From Gordonia polyisoprenivorans NBRC 16320 = JCM 10675 (lineage in GTDB: Bacteria; Actinomycetota; Actinomycetes; Mycobacteriales; Mycobacteriaceae): a stretch of 64,000 bases of DNA. A model generated the notes under the pieces. It was given only the letters and a program-made list of their open reading frames with translations, was not told where the DNA came from and made no database searches. The translations under genes were made by a program, and so were the position numbers. Of the stretch, positions 36,853-45,615 are shown piece by piece; position 1 is the first letter of the stretch, and every line of letters starts with the position of its first letter. The stretch spans positions 62,001 through 126,000 of the forward strand of contig NZ_BAEI01000054.1 of the NCBI RefSeq assembly GCF_000241325.1, read 5' to 3'.

Positions 36853-37632
36853 ATGACCGTGATCCTCGTGCGCCACGGACGTTCCACGGCCAACACCTCC
36901 GGGGTGCTCGCGGGACGCACTCCCGGCGTGGCCCTCGACGACAAGGGCCGGGGGCAAGCCGCCGAGCTCGTCGACCGTCTGCAGCCATGTCTGGCCGCGA
37001 TCACCGCGGTCGCCCGGTCACCACTGCAGCGGTGCGCCGAGACGATGGGCCCGCTGCTGGCCGCTCTGGCCGACGCGGGACACGATGTGCCGGAGATCGT
37101 CGTCGACGATCTCGCGGAGGTCGACTACGGTGCGTGGACGAACCGCACGATCGGCGAGTTGCTGAAGGAGCCACTGTGGAGAACCGTGCAGCAGCATCCG
37201 TCCGCAGCGGTCTTTCCCGACGGTGAGGGCCTGGCCACCGTGCAGGCACGGGCGGTCGCGGCGGTTCGTGCTCTCGACCGCGAGTACGGCGGATCGGACG
37301 GGGCCGGGGTGTGGGTGGCCTGTTCGCACGGCGATGTGATCAAGGCGATCGTCGCCGATGCCATGGGGATGCATCTCGATTCGTTCCAACGCATCGTCGT
37401 CGAGCCCGCCTCGGTGAGCATCATCCGCTACGGCGATACCCGGCCCTACGTGCACACGGTGAACTCGACGAAGACCTTGTCGGTGCCAATCCGGCCACCG
37501 GCGTCCAACGATGCGGTGATCGGCGGCGACACCGGTTCCGACGACGCGAGCCCACCACCATCTGCCGGGCCCGCCGACATCGAACCGCAGCCGGAGGCAC
37601 CGGTGGCCGCGGGGACCGGCCGGGACGGATAA
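36853..37632 (+). CDS. Histidine phosphatase family protein (MSMEG_4193 type)
   Basis: Phosphoglycerate-mutase-like acid phosphatase. The N-terminal catalytic motif is LVRHGRSTAN (phosphohistidine His9-type); the second conserved Arg lies in ARSPLQRCAET; a Glu sits in LAEVDYGAWTNRTIGEL; and the second catalytic His is in ACSHGDVIKAI. The last ~50 residues are a Pro/Ala/Asp-rich tail. 259 aa. The natural substrate of this actinobacterial group is not known. It is followed after 27 nt by the DUF3090 gene and then the SCO1664-family gene, an order also kept in M. tuberculosis (Rv2135c-Rv2134c-Rv2133c, next to mshC). Confidence 0.88.
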   Translation: MTVILVRHGRSTANTSGVLAGRTPGVALDDKGRGQAAELVDRLQPCLAAITAVARSPLQRCAETMGPLLAALADAGHDVPEIVVDDLAEVDYGAWTNRTIGELLKEPLWRTVQQHPSAAVFPDGEGLATVQARAVAAVRALDREYGGSDGAGVWVACSHGDVIKAIVADAMGMHLDSFQRIVVEPASVSIIRYGDTRPYVHTVNSTKTLSVPIRPPASNDAVIGGDTGSDDASPPPSAGPADIEPQPEAPVAAGTGRDG

Positions 37633-37659
37633 TGACCACACAGCGTAAGGAGGTGGGTG

Positions 37660-38373
37660 ATGTCACGAGCGATACACGTGTTCCGCAGTCCTGACCGATT
37701 CGTCGCGGGTACCGTCGGGCAGCCCGGTGACCGCACGTTCTACCTCCAGGCCGTGCACGAGGCGCGCATCATCAGCGTCGTCCTGGAGAAGCAGCAGGTC
37801 CAGATTCTCGCCGAACGGATCGGCGCCCTGCTCGAGGAGATCCATCGGCGTTTCGGGACCCCGATTCCGCCGGAGGCCGAGCAGGTCAACGACCTCAGTC
37901 CGCTCGTCATGCCCGTCGATGCCGAGTTCCGGGTCGGCACCATGGGGCTGGGGTGGGATGCCGAATCCGAGGCGGTCGTGGTGGAGTTGCTCGCCATCAC
38001 CGAGGGCGAGTTCGACGAGAGCGTGGTCCTCGACGACACCGACGAGGGCCCGGACGCGGTGCGCGTGTTCCTCACGACGCGCGCCGCCCGCGAGTTCGCC
38101 GCCCGATCCACCCGGGTGATCTCGGCGGGCCGACCCCCGTGCCCGCTCTGTGGCGAACCGCTCGACGACCAGGGGCACCTCTGTGTACGGACCAATGGCT
38201 ACAAGCGTGATGCCGAACTGAGCAAGTCGCTGGACTTCATCGATCCCGAGGTGTTCAACGGGCTCACCGACGGTCCGCCGCTGCTCGGTGACGACGAGAA
38301 CCCGCCGTCCGACGACCCGGGCGGCGACAGCAGCGACGATCCCGACGCAGGTCCGGAGGGTGGCTCCCGATGA
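37660..38373 (+). CDS. DUF3090 family protein, possible zinc-binding (237 aa)
   Basis: Conserved actinobacterial protein of unknown function. The N-terminal two thirds is the DUF3090 domain (IHVFRSPDRFVAGTVGQPGDRTFYLQ region, then EKQQVQILAERIG). A four-Cys/His cluster follows, CPLCGEPLDDQGHLC (~165-180), which looks like a zinc knuckle. The last 40 residues are acidic and disordered. The ATG at 37660 has a near-perfect ribosome binding site, AAGGAGGT. It lies between the histidine phosphatase and SCO1664 genes in a probable four-gene operon ending with mshC. Confidence 0.85.
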   Translation: MSRAIHVFRSPDRFVAGTVGQPGDRTFYLQAVHEARIISVVLEKQQVQILAERIGALLEEIHRRFGTPIPPEAEQVNDLSPLVMPVDAEFRVGTMGLGWDAESEAVVVELLAITEGEFDESVVLDDTDEGPDAVRVFLTTRAAREFAARSTRVISAGRPPCPLCGEPLDDQGHLCVRTNGYKRDAELSKSLDFIDPEVFNGLTDGPPLLGDDENPPSDDPGGDSSDDPDAGPEGGSR

Positions 38374-38430
38374 CCGCGGTGGCGGTGTCGTGACCGAGCG
38401 CCGGACCGAGCACCAGCGCGCGGCCGCGCC

Positions 38431-39324
38431 ATGAGCGCCGTGGGCGCTTCCGGTGTGCCGCAACCCGATTCGCACCCGGAGTCGGGGGCCGACGCCGCCG
38501 ATGACACCGATGTCGCCGAGGATGCAGTGCTGCGCGCTGGCGAACTCACGATCATAGGCCGCATCCCGACGGCCAGCAATGCCACCCTGGTGTGCGACGC
38601 CGTCGTCGGCGACCGCGCGGTGCGATGTGTCTACAAGCCGGTGCGCGGCGAGATCCCGCTGTGGGACTTCCCCGACGGCACCCTGGCCGGACGAGAAGTC
38701 GCGTCCTATCTGATCTCGCAGTCGCTGCGATGGGACGCGATCCCGACGACCGTGCTGCGCGATGGACCGCTCGGGGTGGGGATGGTGCAACGGTGGATCG
38801 ACACCCCGGATCCCGATGACCCCGAATTGCCGGCTCCGAGAATCGATCTGGTGGATCTTTGTCCGCCCGACGCGGTGCCCGACGGATATCGGTCCATCCT
38901 GCGTGCCCTGGACGGGCGGGGAGAACCGGTCGAATTGGTGCACGCCGACGATCCGCGTCTGCTGCGTATGGCCGTGCTCGACGTGCTCCTCAACAACGCC
39001 GACCGCAAGGGCGGTCACGTGCTCGAAGGGCTCGACGGCGGGGTGTACGGCGTCGATCACGGCATCTGCCTGCACAGCGAGGACAAACTGCGCACGGTGC
39101 TGTGGGGTTGGGCGGGCGAACCCGTTCCGGCGCACCTGCTCGCCGATGTCGTCGGCCTCGCCGAGGCACTGGAAACCACGTCGTCGACGTTGCGCACCGA
39201 CCTGGCCCGGCACATCACCGTCGACGAAATCGACGCGTTGACCATCCGCGCACTGGTACTCGCCGAGACCGAGACCATGCCGCTTCCGCCGGGCCATCGG
39301 CCCATTCCCTGGCCCCCGTTCTGA
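38431..39324 (+). CDS. SCO1664 family protein, kinase-like (PI3/4-kinase fold relative)
   Basis: Conserved actinobacterial protein, 297 aa, of a family annotated with similarity to phosphatidylinositol 3/4-kinases. Kinase-like features are an early VRCVYKP strand-Lys (possible ATP lysine), [16 protein letters not shown] (like the catalytic loop, Asp/Asn) and [10 protein letters not shown] (like the metal-binding DxG). The function is unknown; protein or small-molecule phosphorylation is only an inference from the fold. It is preceded by the DUF3090 and phosphatase genes and followed 79 nt later by mshC. The first ~30 residues are low-complexity. Confidence 0.85.
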   Translation: MSAVGASGVPQPDSHPESGADAADDTDVAEDAVLRAGELTIIGRIPTASNATLVCDAVVGDRAVRCVYKPVRGEIPLWDFPDGTLAGREVASYLISQSLRWDAIPTTVLRDGPLGVGMVQRWIDTPDPDDPELPAPRIDLVDLCPPDAVPDGYRSILRALDGRGEPVELVHADDPRLLRMAVLDVLLNNADRKGGHVLEGLDGGVYGVDHGICLHSEDKLRTVLWGWAGEPVPAHLLADVVGLAEALETTSSTLRTDLARHITVDEIDALTIRALVLAETETMPLPPGHRPIPWPPF

Positions 39325-39403
39325 ATCGTCGCCGCGCCCACCCGCGTCGATGACCCGTGGCCCCCGTCCGCGATCCCTGGCGAGCCCGCCATACAGTGGA
39401 CGC

Positions 39404-40645
39404 ATGCATTCGTGGCCCGATCCCGCGGTTCCCGCCGTCCCCGGCGCCGGACCCGCGCTCCGACTCTTCGACACCGCGGGCGCCGCGGTCCGCCCCGTCG
39501 CCCCGGGCCCCACGGCCACCATGTACGTGTGCGGGATCACCCCGTACGACGCCACCCATCTGGGGCACGCCGCAACGTATCTGACTTTCGACATGGTCAA
39601 TCGCGTGCTGCGCGATCAGGGCCACGACGTGCACTACGTGCAGAACATCACCGACGTCGACGACCCGCTCTTCGAGCGCGCCGAGCGCGACGGGGTGGAC
39701 TGGCGCGACCTCGGCAGTGAGCAGATTCAGCTGTTCCGCGACGACATGACCGCGCTACGGGTGCTCCCACCTCGCGACTACATCGGCGCGATGGAATCGG
39801 TCGGCGAGGTCGTGGAGATGGTCGGCAAACTCCTGGCCTCGGGGGCGGCCTACGTCGTCGACGATCCCGAATTCCCCGACGTCTACTTCCGCATCGACGC
39901 CACCGAGCAATTCGGCTACGAGTCGGGATACGACCGGGAAACGATGCTGCGGTTCTTCGCCGAACGCGGGGGGGACCCGGATCGCGCGGGCAAACGGGAT
40001 CGGCTCGACGCGGTGCTGTGGCGTGCCGAACGACCTGGCGAACCCGCCTGGGATGCGCCGTTCGGGCGTGGACGGCCCGGCTGGCACATCGAGTGTTCGG
40101 CGATCGCACTGAACCGGCTCGGCATCGAGTTCGACATCCAGGGCGGCGGCAACGACCTGATCTTCCCGCATCACGAGTTCTCTGCCGCGCACGGCGAGGC
40201 ATTGACCGGATCCCGGCGCTTCGCACGGCATTACGTCCACACCGGCATGGTCGGACTCGACGGTGAGAAGATGTCCAAGAGCCGTGGCAACCTCGTTTTC
40301 GTCTCACGGTTGCGGGCGCAGGGTGTCGACCCGGCCGCGATCCGGCTCGCACTGCTCGCCGATCATTATCGCGGCGACCGGATGTGGACCGATGCCGTCC
40401 TGACGATCGGCGCCGAGCGGCTCGCGCGCTGGCGACGTGCCGTCACAGGCGGCAAGGGCCCCGACGCGACGCCGGTGATCGAGCGGATTCGCGTGCATCT
40501 CGCCGACGACCTCGACACCCCCAAGGCACTCGACGCGGTCGACGGTTGGTGTCGTGACGTGGAGCAGGGGATCGGTGGGGACACCGCGGCGCCGGAGGCG
40601 CTCGCCACCGCGGTCGACGCGCTGCTCGGTGTGAGCCTGGCCTGA
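39404..40645 (+). CDS. mshC: Cysteine:1D-myo-inosityl 2-amino-2-deoxy-glucopyranoside ligase
   Basis: ATP-dependent ligase that joins L-Cys to GlcN-inositol, the third step of mycothiol synthesis. It is a class I aminoacyl-tRNA synthetase-fold enzyme related to CysRS. Features are the zinc/Cys site [17 protein letters not shown] with the HIGH-equivalent [20 protein letters not shown] and the KMSKS loop itself. 413 aa, shorter than CysRS because the tRNA-binding C-terminal domain is missing; this separates MshC from CysS. The ATG at 39404 is chosen; the frame extends to 39350 without homology. Confidence 0.95.
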   Translation: MHSWPDPAVPAVPGAGPALRLFDTAGAAVRPVAPGPTATMYVCGITPYDATHLGHAATYLTFDMVNRVLRDQGHDVHYVQNITDVDDPLFERAERDGVDWRDLGSEQIQLFRDDMTALRVLPPRDYIGAMESVGEVVEMVGKLLASGAAYVVDDPEFPDVYFRIDATEQFGYESGYDRETMLRFFAERGGDPDRAGKRDRLDAVLWRAERPGEPAWDAPFGRGRPGWHIECSAIALNRLGIEFDIQGGGNDLIFPHHEFSAAHGEALTGSRRFARHYVHTGMVGLDGEKMSKSRGNLVFVSRLRAQGVDPAAIRLALLADHYRGDRMWTDAVLTIGAERLARWRRAVTGGKGPDATPVIERIRVHLADDLDTPKALDAVDGWCRDVEQGIGGDTAAPEALATAVDALLGVSLA

Positions 40646-40715
40646 CTGCTCGGCCCGACCCGTCGAAGGCGACCTCGGGTGGTTGTCGGGGCCGCCGGGT
40701 GAGTAAGGTTTGCGC

Positions 40716-41024
40716 GTGGCTCGTGTGCAGGAGATCAATCCCGACACCGCAACCGGGGTGTGGACCGTGCAGACCCGGACGTCGACCTACCTCATCGACT
40801 TCGATGAGATGACGCTGCTGCGCGCACCCGGTGTGGGCAGCACCGACAGCGAGGAGTGGGCGGTGAGCACGCTGCGCCGCGACTCCGAGGACATCCCGCT
40901 GCTCGGGGTGAAGTCCTGCCGGGTCGGGGAGTCCGCACAGTTCTGGGTGCGTGCCGCCGACGACCCCGACGTCCGGACGTGGCGGATCACCACGCCGGTC
41001 GTGTCGATCGAACGGATCGGCTGA
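40716..41024 (+). CDS. Conserved hypothetical protein (102 aa)
   Basis: Small protein I do not recognise. It begins VARVQEINPDTATGVWTVQT and is mostly predicted beta strand (STYLIDFDEMTLLRA, VSTLRRDSEDIPLL, SAQFWVRAADDPDVRTWRIT), with no signal peptide, membrane segment or metal motif. Codon use looks normal for a real gene. GTG at 40716. It converges on the PAC2 gene, with 3 nt between the stop codons, and follows mshC by 70 nt. Real gene likely, role unknown. Confidence 0.65.
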   Translation: MARVQEINPDTATGVWTVQTRTSTYLIDFDEMTLLRAPGVGSTDSEEWAVSTLRRDSEDIPLLGVKSCRVGESAQFWVRAADDPDVRTWRITTPVVSIERIG

Positions 41025-41027
41025 GCC

Positions 41028-41909
41028 TCAGCCGCCGAACGACCCGGGCCCGCCGCGTCTCTTGAGGTAGCGCTCGAACTCCGCGGCCAGTGCGTCCCCG
41101 TCGATCTTGGCCATCACCTCGTCGGTGTCGATCTCGGCGTCGCCGCGCTCCTCGAGCCCCCGGACGTAGTCGGCGATCTCCTCGTCGTCCTCGGTCATCT
41201 CGGTGACCGCCTGCTCCCACTCCTCGGCCTGCTCGGGCAGCGTGCCCAGCGGCACCTCGATGTCGAGCACCTCCTCGACGCGGTTCAGCAGCGCGACCGT
41301 CGCCTTCGGATTCGGCGGGGTCGAGACGTAGTGGGGGACCGCGGCCCAGAACGCCACCGCGGGCAGTCCGGCCTGCACGAACAGGTCCTGCAGCACCCCG
41401 GTGATGCCGGTGGGTCCCTCGTAGCGGCTCTCCGCGAGGTTGTATCGAGCGGCCGCCTCACTGCTGTAGGCACTGCCGGTGACCGGCACCGGTCGGGTGT
41501 GCGGGGTGTCGGCGAGCAGGGCGCCGAGCATCACGGTGGTCTCCACGTCGAGGGCTTCGGCGTAGGAGACGATCTCGGCGCAGAAACCACGCCACCGCAT
41601 GTTGGGTTCGATACCGCGCACGAGTACGATGTCCCGGTCGGCCCCTTGCGGGCTGCAGTAGGAAATGGATGTGGTCGGCCAGTCGATTCGGCGGGTCACC
41701 CCGTCGATCTGTTTGATCGTCGGACGGTTCACCTGGAAGTCGTAGTAGTCGTCGGAGTCGATCTCCGCGAGTGGACGCGCGTCCCACATGAGCGCAAGGT
41801 GCTCCACGGCGCTGCTCGCGGCATCGCCGGCATCGTTCCAGCCCTCGAAGGCGGCCAGCAGGATGGGTTTGCGCAAGCGGGGAAGGTTCGACATCTGCTC
41901 GGCGTTCAC
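41028..41909 (-). CDS. PAC2 family protein (proteasome assembly chaperone 2-like)
   Basis: Protein of the PAC2 fold family, shared by eukaryotic proteasome assembly chaperones and archaeal/actinobacterial homologues. Features are PILLAAFEGWNDAGDAASSAVEHL at the N terminus, ISYCSPQGADRDIVLVRGIEPN, a mid-protein TVMLGALLADTPHTRPVPVTG, and GPTGITGVLQDLFVQAGLPAVAFWAAVPHYVS. It ends in an acidic helix. 293 aa from GTG 41909, or 288 from ATG 41894. It lies between mshC and metH as in M. tuberculosis (Rv2125). Its role in bacteria is not established, but this genome also has a Pup-proteasome locus 13 kb away. Confidence 0.88.
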   Translation of the reverse strand: MNAEQMSNLPRLRKPILLAAFEGWNDAGDAASSAVEHLALMWDARPLAEIDSDDYYDFQVNRPTIKQIDGVTRRIDWPTTSISYCSPQGADRDIVLVRGIEPNMRWRGFCAEIVSYAEALDVETTVMLGALLADTPHTRPVPVTGSAYSSEAAARYNLAESRYEGPTGITGVLQDLFVQAGLPAVAFWAAVPHYVSTPPNPKATVALLNRVEEVLDIEVPLGTLPEQAEEWEQAVTEMTEDDEEIADYVRGLEERGDAEIDTDEVMAKIDGDALAAEFERYLKRRGGPGSFGG

Positions 41910-41959
41910 TGATCCAGCCTACGACCGAACCCAAGAGAGAGCGAACTACTCTGAACACC

Positions 41960-44900
41960 ATGTCGTCGCACACGCCGAACCCGGGAAACCACGACACCAC
42001 CTTCCTGTCGGCCATGGCGCGCCGCGTGTTGGTCGGCGACGGCGCGATGGGGACCATGCTGCAGGCAGCCGACCTCACACTCGACGATTTCGCAGGTCTC
42101 GAGGGTTGTAACGAGATCCTCAACGACACCCGGCCCGACGTCCTCGAGCAGATCCATCGGGCCTACTTCGAGGCGGGCGCTGATGCGGTGGAAACCAATA
42201 CCTTCGGCTGCAACCTGTCCAATCTCGGCGACTATGACATCGCCGACCGCATCCGTGAACTGTCCTACAAGGGGACAGCGATCGCGCGGGGCGTCGCCGA
42301 CGAGATGGGCCCCTCGGCCGACGGTACCGCCCGGTTCGTCCTCGGATCCATCGGTCCGGGAACCAAACTCCCGAGTCTCGGGCACACCACCTTCGGTGTG
42401 ATCCGCGACGCCTACTTCGAGTGCGTCGCCGGCATGCTCGACGGTGGGGCCGACGCCGTCCTCATCGAGACCTCGCAGGATCTGCTGCAGGTCAAGGCCG
42501 CAGTGGTGGCCGCACGTGCGGCGATGGACGAGCTCGGCCGACGGATCCCGATCATCTCCCACGTCACCGTGGAGACCACCGGGACAATGCTGCTCGGCTC
42601 CGAGATCGGAGCGGCGCTGGCCGCCATCGAACCGCTCGGTGTCGACATGATCGGACTCAACTGCGCGACCGGGCCCGCGGAGATGAGCGAGCATCTGCGG
42701 TACCTGTCCCGCCACGCCCGGATCCCGGTGTCGGTGATGCCCAACGCGGGGCTGCCGCAACTGGGGCCCAACGGTGCGGAGTATCCGCTGCAGCCCGACG
42801 AATTGGCCTCGGCGCTCAGCACTTTCGTCGGTGAGTTCGGATTGGCCTTCGTCGGCGGCTGCTGCGGCACCACCCCCGAACACATCCGTCAGGTGGCCGC
42901 CGCGGTCGCCGAGACCACCAAGGCCGATCGCGCCCCGGCACACATCTCGGAGACGTCCTCGCTCTACTCCGCGGTTCCGTTCGATCAGGACGCCAGCTTC
43001 CTGGTGATCGGCGAACGCACGAACTCCAACGGCTCCAAGGCATTCCGTGAGGCGATGCTCGCCGAGGACTATCAGCGCTGCCTCGACATCGCCAAGGAGC
43101 AGACCCGCGACGGCGCACACATGCTCGACCTCAATGTCGACTACGTGGGCCGTGACGGTGCTGCGGACATGACCGCCCTGGCGAGTCGGTTCGCGACCTC
43201 GTCGACGCTGCCCATCATGCTGGATTCGACCGAACCGGAGGTCATCCGCGCCGGACTCGAGGCGCTCGGTGGCCGATGCGCGGTCAACTCGGTGAACTAC
43301 GAGGACGGCGATGGGCCGGAGTCGCGCTTCTCGCGCATCATGTCACTGGTCGTCGAACACGGTGCCGCGGTGGTCGCGCTGACCATCGACGAGGAGGGGC
43401 AGGCGCGCACCGCGGACTGGAAGATCCGCGTCGCCGAACGTCTGATCGCCGACATCACCGGCAACTGGGGCCTCGCCGAGGAGGACATCATCCTCGACAC
43501 CCTCACCTTCCCGATCTCGACGGGGCAGGAGGAGGTTCGCCGCGACGGCATCGAGACCATCGAGGCGATCCGCCGGCTGCACGAGGCGCATCCCGACGTC
43601 CACTTCACCCTGGGGATCTCGAACATCTCCTTCGGCTTGAACCCGGCGGCGCGGCAGGTGCTCAACTCGGTGTTCCTACACGAATGCGTGCAGGCCGGAC
43701 TCGACACGGCGATCGTGCACGCGTCGAAGATCCTGCCGATGAACAAGATTCCCGACGAACAGCGCGACGTCGCACTCGATCTGGTCTACGACCGTCGCGG
43801 GGCGGCGGGCACACACAGTGAGGGCCGCGAGGACTACGACCCGCTGCAGAAGCTGATGGAGTTGTTCGAGGGCGTCTCGGCGGCCTCGGCCCGCGAGTCG
43901 CGCGCGCAGGAGCTCGCACGCCTGCCGCTGTTCGAGCGGCTCGAGCGGCGCATCGTCGACGGTGAACGCAACGGCCTCGAGGCCGATCTCGACGAGGCGA
44001 TGACCCAGAAACCGCCACTGGAGATCATCAACGAGACCCTGCTGTCCGGGATGAAGACCGTCGGTGAGTTGTTCGGCTCCGGTCAGATGCAGTTGCCCTT
44101 CGTGTTGCAGTCCGCCGAGGTGATGAAAACGTCTGTGGCACATCTGGAACCACATATGGAGGCCACCGGCGAGGACGGCAAGGGTCGCATCGTGCTGGCC
44201 ACCGTGAAGGGCGATGTGCACGACATCGGCAAGAACCTCGTCGACATCATCTTGTCCAACAACGGGTACGAGGTCGTCAACATCGGTATCAAACAACCGA
44301 TCTCGACGATCCTCGAGGTCGCCGAGGACAAGCGGGCCGACGTGATCGGCATGTCGGGCCTGCTGGTCAAGTCGACGGTGGTGATGAAGGAGAACCTCGA
44401 GGAGATCAACGCCCGGGGGCTCGCCGACAACTACCCGGTGCTCCTCGGCGGTGCCGCCCTGACCCGCGCCTACGTCGAGAACGACCTTTCCGACACCTAC
44501 GAGGGCCAGGTCCATTACGCGCGGGATGCCTTCGAGGGCTTGCGGTTGATGGACGAGATCATGGCGTTCAAACGCGGCGGCGGGTCGGTCCCGGAGAGCG
44601 CCGATTCCCTCGCTGCGGCGAAGAAAGCAGCCGAACGCAAGGCGCGACACGAACGCTCACAGCGGATCGCCGCCAAACGCAAGGCCGCCGAGACGCCTGT
44701 CGAGGTGCCCGCACGCTCGGATGTCATCGCCGACAACGAGATCCCGACCCCGCCGTTCTGGGGCACCCGGATCATCAAGGGAATCCCGGTCGCGGACTAC
44801 CTCCAGCTACTCGATGAACGCGCACTGTTCTTGGGACAGTGGGGATTACGCGGTGCGCGCGGAGGCAATGGACCCACCTACGAAGAACTCGTCGAGACCG

Positions 44901-45571
44901 AGGGCCGACCCCGTCTGCGTGAATGGATCGATCGCCTCTCCACCGAGGGCATCCTCGCGCACGCAGCTGTGGTGTACGGCTACTTCCCGGCGGTCAGCGA
45001 CGGCGATGTGGTGCACATACTCACCGAGCCGACACCCGACGCGCCGACCCGGTTCTCGTTCACGTTCCCGCGGCAGCAGCGGTCACGGTTCCTGTGCATC
45101 GCCGACTTCGTCCGCTCCCGCGAGGCGGCGCTGGCCGACGGGCGCGTCGATGTGCTGCCGTTCCAGTTGGTGACCATGGGGCAGCCGATCGCCGACTTCG
45201 CCAACGAGTTGTTCGCACGCGACGCCTATCGCGACTATCTCGAGGTGCACGGGATCAGCGTGCAGCTCACCGAGGCGCTGGCCGAGTACTGGCATCAGCG
45301 GGTCCGTGGTGAACTGGCGTTCGCCGACCGCGCCGTCGACGCCGAGGATCCCGACAACGCGCAGGGCTTCTTCGACCTCGAATATCGGGGTGCGCGTTTC
45401 TCGTTCGGGTACGGGGCATGCCCCGACCTCGAGGACCGCGTCAAGATGATGGAGCTCCTCGAGCCCGAACGCATCGGAGTGCACCTGTCGGAGGAACTGC
45501 AGCTGCATCCCGAGCAATCGACCGATGCCTTCGTGCTGCACCACCCGGAGGCAAAATACTTCAACACCTGA
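41960..45571 (+). CDS. metH: Cobalamin-dependent methionine synthase
   Basis: Transfers the methyl group of 5-methyl-tetrahydrofolate to homocysteine through cobalamin. All four modules are present in 1203 aa. Homocysteine-binding domain (1-330) with GDGAMGTMLQ and zinc ligands in NCATGP and GGCCGTTPEHI; pterin-binding domain (~345-620) with FLVIGERTNSNGSKAF and MLDLNVDY; B12 cap and binding domain (~660-900) with the cobalt ligand in VKGDVHDIGKN; AdoMet activation domain (~920-1200) ending in the RxxxGYxxCPD-like FSFGYGACPDLEDR. No riboswitch fits in the 50 nt upstream. The stop codon lies in a 16-bp tandem duplication. Confidence 0.97.
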   Translation: MSSHTPNPGNHDTTFLSAMARRVLVGDGAMGTMLQAADLTLDDFAGLEGCNEILNDTRPDVLEQIHRAYFEAGADAVETNTFGCNLSNLGDYDIADRIRELSYKGTAIARGVADEMGPSADGTARFVLGSIGPGTKLPSLGHTTFGVIRDAYFECVAGMLDGGADAVLIETSQDLLQVKAAVVAARAAMDELGRRIPIISHVTVETTGTMLLGSEIGAALAAIEPLGVDMIGLNCATGPAEMSEHLRYLSRHARIPVSVMPNAGLPQLGPNGAEYPLQPDELASALSTFVGEFGLAFVGGCCGTTPEHIRQVAAAVAETTKADRAPAHISETSSLYSAVPFDQDASFLVIGERTNSNGSKAFREAMLAEDYQRCLDIAKEQTRDGAHMLDLNVDYVGRDGAADMTALASRFATSSTLPIMLDSTEPEVIRAGLEALGGRCAVNSVNYEDGDGPESRFSRIMSLVVEHGAAVVALTIDEEGQARTADWKIRVAERLIADITGNWGLAEEDIILDTLTFPISTGQEEVRRDGIETIEAIRRLHEAHPDVHFTLGISNISFGLNPAARQVLNSVFLHECVQAGLDTAIVHASKILPMNKIPDEQRDVALDLVYDRRGAAGTHSEGREDYDPLQKLMELFEGVSAASARESRAQELARLPLFERLERRIVDGERNGLEADLDEAMTQKPPLEIINETLLSGMKTVGELFGSGQMQLPFVLQSAEVMKTSVAHLEPHMEATGEDGKGRIVLATVKGDVHDIGKNLVDIILSNNGYEVVNIGIKQPISTILEVAEDKRADVIGMSGLLVKSTVVMKENLEEINARGLADNYPVLLGGAALTRAYVENDLSDTYEGQVHYARDAFEGLRLMDEIMAFKRGGGSVPESADSLAAAKKAAERKARHERSQRIAAKRKAAETPVEVPARSDVIADNEIPTPPFWGTRIIKGIPVADYLQLLDERALFLGQWGLRGARGGNGPTYEELVETEGRPRLREWIDRLSTEGILAHAAVVYGYFPAVSDGDVVHILTEPTPDAPTRFSFTFPRQQRSRFLCIADFVRSREAALADGRVDVLPFQLVTMGQPIADFANELFARDAYRDYLEVHGISVQLTEALAEYWHQRVRGELAFADRAVDAEDPDNAQGFFDLEYRGARFSFGYGACPDLEDRVKMMELLEPERIGVHLSEELQLHPEQSTDAFVLHHPEAKYFNT

Positions 45572-45592
45572 GTACGTCAACACCTGAGTGCT
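45561..45592. repeat. 16-bp tandem duplication across the metH stop codon
   Basis: TCAACACCTGAGTACG is followed directly by TCAACACCTGAGTGCT. The first copy contains the last codons and TGA of metH. Confidence 0.85.
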
Positions 45593-45615
45593 TCGCACCC
45601 GAGCACGGCGCGAGG

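Noticed and set aside
35782..36957. N-terminal extension of the lipoprotein frame to 36957
   Set aside because: This part lies opposite uppP and its composition is that of an antisense shadow; the lipoprotein signal peptide starts at 35781.
39404..40645. Cysteinyl-tRNA synthetase
   Set aside because: 413 aa without the C-terminal tRNA-binding part, and the mshC neighbourhood; MshC fits better.
41909..41960. Cobalamin riboswitch before metH
   Set aside because: Only 50 nt lie between the PAC2 and metH starts, far too short for the B12 aptamer, and no B12-box is visible.
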